The position numbers and the translations under genes were made by a program. The notes under the pieces are model-generated. The model was not told the DNA's origin. It searched no databases and was given only the letters and a program-made list of their open reading frames with translations. Below, in pieces: positions 23,395 to 26,425 of a stretch of DNA of 26,425 nucleotides (position 1 is its first letter; each line of letters begins with the position of its first letter). The DNA comes from a virus, in IMG/VR virus record IMGVR_UViG_3300003690_000158, positions 1 through 26,425 of that record; one strand, given 5' to 3'.

Positions 23395-24891
23395 CTATTG
23401 TTCATCTATTATATTGTCTAATTCTTTCATATCTTCTTCGTAAAGCTTTTCCATCTCAAAAGCATATGGGTCTTTCTTTCTCTCTTCGCATTCGTAGGCT
23501 TCTTTAGCCTCTAATTCTCTCATATAGGCATTTGTACCTTCTTTTGGCTTATCAACAGGCTTCTCAGACAAATAATGCCTACATTCACGCCATGCGTATA
23601 ATACAGCATCGCAGATGTCAGAGTGATAAGTATCTGATATCTTTGGCTTTTCAGGATTCCTAAGTTTAGAGTCCTTATCCCATTGAACTAACATACAATC
23701 TTCTTCAAATAAAGACTTTTTAAATGCCTTGAACTTTTCTGTTCTAAGATCATCATTTAGTAACTCTATAAACTCTACCTTTCTAGTCTTTTCAGCAGCC
23801 TCTATATTAAGACCATGTCTCATTCGAAGTTCTTCTTGTATCTTTTTACCTAAAGCTCCTGCATCCATGACCATTCTAATTGGATTGTATTCGTCCTTAT
23901 ATTCTCTAATGACTTCTACTAATTGACTAATGTTCTGCTTATTTTTTACATGTTCATCAACTAAATAAACTTTCTTGTGATGAGTATTATAACCTATAAC
24001 AGCTATGGCGTCTGAATCATTATAGCCAATATCAATCCCAATAATGTAATACCATTCTCCGTCTGTGGGGAGAGAAGTATAAATGTTTTTAGCATGGTTA
24101 AATTTAAAAACAAGCGCATCTTTATCCTCAATCCATCTACCGTATGTCTCTCTAACATAAGATGGGTCCGTTTCATCAATTCCCCGAATAATTCTCTCTT
24201 CACACAAAACCTCCTCCAAATCCAAATCGGGAGGGGAATGCATATAAGGGTTATCAAAAGCTGTCCAGTGATGAGCCTTCCAGTCTTTAGATTGGGAGTA
24301 ATCAAAAAATACTCCAGCTTTAACTGGTCCAGGTGTTCCAGTAAGGTACAACCCACCACGCTTATCTCTTAGTGCTGGTATGATAATATCATTTATAAGT
24401 TCTTTTAAGTAAGTACGAAACGATTGGCACTCATCAATGTAACATGTTCGTAGTTTCCAGCCTCTATATTTCTCTATCTCTGTCCTATCCTTGGCTCCTG
24501 CTATGTAGATTTTTGACTTATTAGGGAATGTAATTGTTAGCCTAGTATTATCTGTCTTACACTCTATTTCATACCCCTCTATAATCTTCATCAAATCTGC
24601 CCATATAATGGCTCTTGCTTGTAGTTGAGTTATAGTAATATAGAGTAGGTTAATCTCCGCTTCATTTTCAGCCAAATCTACCATATCCGCAGCTATGCCT
24701 ACAGTCTTACCTGCTCTACGAGAGCATACAGCATTTCTAAATCTACCGCCTTTCCCACGAAAAAACTCTACTTGCTTATCAAAACAAAACTCTTCAAACC
24801 TGAATTTAGGTTTTTCAGACTTTGTTTTCCGCTTCTGAATCTCCGCTATCAAGGCTTCTCTGTTTACGTTCGGCAAAGCCTGAGACTTCAT
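23395..24891 (-). CDS. terL: terminase large subunit (packaging ATPase and nuclease)
   Basis: This is the motor that cuts concatemeric DNA and pumps it into the prohead through the portal. The ATPase half has a Walker A motif CSRRAGKT (residues 56-63), a Walker B YIDE (151-154) and a coupling motif LTGTP (183-187). The RNase H-like nuclease half has three acidic clusters: GIDIGY (Asp287), VMDAGA (Asp343) and HSDICDA (Asp425, Asp428). The length of 498 residues is typical. The start has AAGGA six bases upstream and lies within the 3' end of the dioxygenase gene. No other Met occurs before the Walker A motif, which supports this start and the long overlap. No small terminase subunit is visible in the window; it may lie beyond the right edge. 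Confidence 0.95.
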   Translation of the reverse strand: MKSQALPNVNREALIAEIQKRKTKSEKPKFRFEEFCFDKQVEFFRGKGGRFRNAVCSRRAGKTVGIAADMVDLAENEAEINLLYITITQLQARAIIWADLMKIIEGYEIECKTDNTRLTITFPNKSKIYIAGAKDRTEIEKYRGWKLRTCYIDECQSFRTYLKELINDIIIPALRDKRGGLYLTGTPGPVKAGVFFDYSQSKDWKAHHWTAFDNPYMHSPPDLDLEEVLCEERIIRGIDETDPSYVRETYGRWIEDKDALVFKFNHAKNIYTSLPTDGEWYYIIGIDIGYNDSDAIAVIGYNTHHKKVYLVDEHVKNKQNISQLVEVIREYKDEYNPIRMVMDAGALGKKIQEELRMRHGLNIEAAEKTRKVEFIELLNDDLRTEKFKAFKKSLFEEDCMLVQWDKDSKLRNPEKPKISDTYHSDICDAVLYAWRECRHYLSEKPVDKPKEGTNAYMRELEAKEAYECEERKKDPYAFEMEKLYEEDMKELDNIIDEQ

Positions 24892-25693
24892 CTTTTGTCC
24901 TTAATGTTTTTTTATACTCTTCATCACTTTGACTCAGAGTTTGTCTAAAAGCTTTATCAAACATCTTCCCATTCTTCATTTTTGCATTCCAATGAGAATT
25001 AAAAGCCACAGACCTACGTTCTCCATCTCCCTGAAATGGATAAACCGTATGCAACAGATTAGAGGGGAATATAGCTAACCTACCTGGAGTAGGGCTAAAG
25101 GAAATAGAACCTTTTTCTAATCCACCAGGACAGGCAGTTTTATAAACAAACTCAATCATCCCATCTCGTTGCACTTTGTACTCTGGGAGTTTTCCATTCT
25201 TAGCTCTTTGATCAAACGGAGGCATTTTGAGCCACAAAACAGCCGAGAGGTCACAGTAAGTATGAAAGTGGATAGGATTATATTCGTTTTCATATTGACT
25301 AACAGTCCACATGTGATCTAACTTTACATCAATAGTCTCAAACTCATGTTGGGCTCTAGTCAAAGATTGAGCCACATAGTTATAAAGCATTCCCTGTAGG
25401 TAGTCATAAACACCAGCTTCTTGTAACATCTCATTAGAAACCCAAGGTTCTTCCTTAACTTGACCTACTAAATGAGTTCCCCAGTCTACACGTTTTTTAT
25501 CATCTAGTACTTTATCGGTAATTTTAATAAGCCTATCCAAGACTTCAGATGGTATAGTAAATAAACCAATGTCTGGACCAAACGGCTTCATGAGATTAAA
25601 GTCTGTAGTATTAGCCCACCGTTGTAAACGTTCCTTATCGGATTCGTTTAACTTTTGCTCTTTACGTTCTTTTTTCTTATTTTTTCCACTCAT
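24815..25693 (-). CDS. 2-oxoglutarate/Fe(II)-dependent dioxygenase
   Basis: I chose the ATG at 25693 (MSGKNKKK) because TAGGAG lies five bases upstream. The GTG six bases earlier overlaps that ribosome site and is unlikely. Numbered from this ATG, the double-stranded beta-helix signature is clear: NPIHFHTYCDLSAVLWL (His142, His144, Asp148), then the distal metal ligand in GRLAIFPSNLLHTV (His215), then the 2-oxoglutarate-binding Arg pair at 226-227 before SVAFN. This layout matches the marine-phage family often annotated 'putative 2OG-Fe(II) oxygenase' (TIGR02466-like). It would couple 2-oxoglutarate decarboxylation to hydroxylation or demethylation. The substrate is unknown. The first 15 residues are very basic. 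The 3' end overlaps the terminase start by 77 bases in another frame. Confidence 0.85.
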   Translation of the reverse strand: MSGKNKKKERKEQKLNESDKERLQRWANTTDFNLMKPFGPDIGLFTIPSEVLDRLIKITDKVLDDKKRVDWGTHLVGQVKEEPWVSNEMLQEAGVYDYLQGMLYNYVAQSLTRAQHEFETIDVKLDHMWTVSQYENEYNPIHFHTYCDLSAVLWLKMPPFDQRAKNGKLPEYKVQRDGMIEFVYKTACPGGLEKGSISFSPTPGRLAIFPSNLLHTVYPFQGDGERRSVAFNSHWNAKMKNGKMFDKAFRQTLSQSDEEYKKTLRTKDEVSGFAERKQRSLDSGDSEAENKV

Positions 25694-25701
25694 TATCACT
25701 C

Positions 25702-26013
25702 CTAGTAGATTGATCTCTTTTGTCTGGGTTTTAAAATCTTAGAGGGGCTGTCAACCCTCTTTCTTTCTATATTATCCTTTTCTTCTTGTTCTACTTTTAT
25801 AGGAGATTTAAGATAAACGGCTGACACATTAGTCAGAGGAACCAAAATATGGTCTCGGTCTGATTTAAGAGAAACTACATTAAGCCCCTCTATGAGTTTT
25901 ATTTCTAATCCTGGTCTATTATTAATTTTTCTACTGGCAAAAAAAGTCTCGTTGCCCTTTTCAAACATAACTGCTTGATAACACCGTATGGCGTCAATGT
26001 TATAATCTTTCAT
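25702..26013 (-). CDS. hypothetical protein, 103 residues
   Basis: I do not recognise this protein. It starts at an ATG ten bases after the protease stop, with TAGGAG at good spacing. The first 75 residues look like a small beta-rich domain with alternating hydrophobic residues (GLEIKLIEGLNVVSLKS, then HILVPLTNVSAVYLK). The last 30 residues are charged, basic and probably disordered. There is no signal peptide, membrane segment or catalytic motif. It sits in one transcription unit between the protease and the dioxygenase, and its TAG stop again lies inside the next Shine-Dalgarno. A role in packaging or early head assembly is possible from position alone. Confidence 0.7.
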   Translation of the reverse strand: MKDYNIDAIRCYQAVMFEKGNETFFASRKINNRPGLEIKLIEGLNVVSLKSDRDHILVPLTNVSAVYLKSPIKVEQEEKDNIERKRVDSPSKILKPRQKRSIY

Positions 26014-26023
26014 TTTTGGTCTC

Positions 26024-26425
26024 CTAGTTTAACCATTTAATTTTATATTTTACTTTTCTATCCCAAAATGAGAAAGGTTCTATTCTATCTATAATATTGG
26101 CTTTTAAGGCTTTCTTAGCCCCCCACCAGTTATCTTCTTTAATAAGTTCCATAAACTTTTTAGGGTCCGTTTTTAATCTTTCAGAAATATCTTCTAACAT
26201 GTGGTTGTCGAAAAAATCTAAAGCTTTAAAAAGTTTTGCATTCTTCTTAGTTCTTTTATCAGGTCTACGACCTCCTACAGATGTGAGGTGATGCATGTAG
26301 GTTGAAGAAGGGGCGCCTATGCGTTCGTTACAGTATTGAAGAATTACAAATCCCATGGAATATGCATTTCTGACATAACACTTTATTTTATACCCTTTAG
26401 CTTGGAGAGTTTTCATTTCACCAAT
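26024..26425 (-). CDS. ClpP/S14-like serine protease, 3' part only
   Basis: The frame is open to the window edge, so the N-terminus is missing. The first Met in view (26416) falls just before the helix preceding the active site and is unlikely to be the real start. Numbered from that Met, the order of residues fits a ClpP-fold protease: nucleophile Ser20 in AYSMGF, His43 in YMHH followed by a Gly-Gly turn, and an acidic residue in the EDNWWGAKKAL segment followed by NIID, matching the third catalytic residue and the 'GliD' strand of ClpP. It would cleave peptides in the cytoplasm. In phages such proteins act either as prohead proteases or as auxiliary ClpP subunits. Its place upstream of the terminase, rather than between portal and capsid, leaves both open. 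Its stop TAG forms part of the next gene's Shine-Dalgarno (TAGGAG). Confidence 0.8.
   Translation of the reverse strand: MGEMKTLQAKGYKIKCYVRNAYSMGFVILQYCNERIGAPSSTYMHHLTSVGGRRPDKRTKKNAKLFKALDFFDNHMLEDISERLKTDPKKFMELIKEDNWWGAKKALKANIIDRIEPFSFWDRKVKYKIKWLN

Noticed and set aside
24003-24359. Minus-strand reading frame of 118 codons within the terminase gene
   Set aside because: It lies wholly inside terL in another frame, over conserved terminase sequence, and its product has no recognisable features.
25697-25699. GTG start for the dioxygenase, two codons before the ATG
   Set aside because: The GTG overlaps the GGAG ribosome site itself, so that site cannot serve it. The ATG at 25693 has correct spacing.

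Overview
This window looks like the packaging, capsid and tail (late) module of a tailed, short-tailed (podovirus-type) bacteriophage, probably from an environmental, likely marine, sample. Every gene I can support lies on the minus strand, so the module reads from right to left. The DNA is AT-rich. Genes are tightly packed: most gaps are under 80 bases and none exceeds about 105. Nearly all starts have a strong Shine-Dalgarno (AGGAG/AAGGAG), which suggests a bacterial host with canonical ribosome binding. No host genes, tRNAs, integrase, lysis cassette or replication genes are visible. Both ends of the window cut through open reading frames.

In reading order: (1) 26425-23156 holds the end of a ClpP-like serine protease, a small unknown gene, a 2-oxoglutarate/Fe(II) dioxygenase that overlaps the terminase start, the large terminase, and a small acidic protein. 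(2) 23147-18298 holds the portal, an acidic scaffold-like protein, an HK97-fold-type major capsid protein, a classic intrinsic terminator, a probable decoration protein, a small charged protein and a second intrinsic terminator. (3) 18264-12764 holds a head-tail adaptor, a small structural protein, a fibre-like protein, a very large tail-nozzle/stabilisation protein and a small GNAT-like protein. (4) 12764-4638 holds internal virion (DNA-ejection) proteins: a 766-residue protein with an amphipathic N-terminus, a small basic protein, a large protein with an N-terminal lysozyme-like domain, and an 817-residue protein with hydrophobic Ala/Gly-rich segments. (5) 4574-1 holds the appendage genes: a small beta-rich protein, a protein with sixteen 10-12 residue repeats, a short fibre-module protein and a large fibre or tailspike that runs off the left edge.

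Together these genes would package DNA (terminase, portal), build the shell (scaffold, capsid, decoration), attach a short tail (adaptor, nozzle), cross the host envelope (internal virion proteins with a muralytic domain) and bind the host (fibres). The protease and dioxygenase are auxiliary enzymes beside the packaging genes.

The most notable signals are as follows. The repeat protein has two tandem copies of a 48-codon block that match in 47 residues but differ synonymously in 29 codons. The lysozyme-bearing virion protein has two possible starts, each with its own Shine-Dalgarno, and the longer form would carry a signal-peptide-like leader. Two UUCG-capped terminators bracket the decoration cassette. 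A C-terminal beta module is shared by two distant fibre genes. I did not see a defence system or an obviously new multi-gene system.
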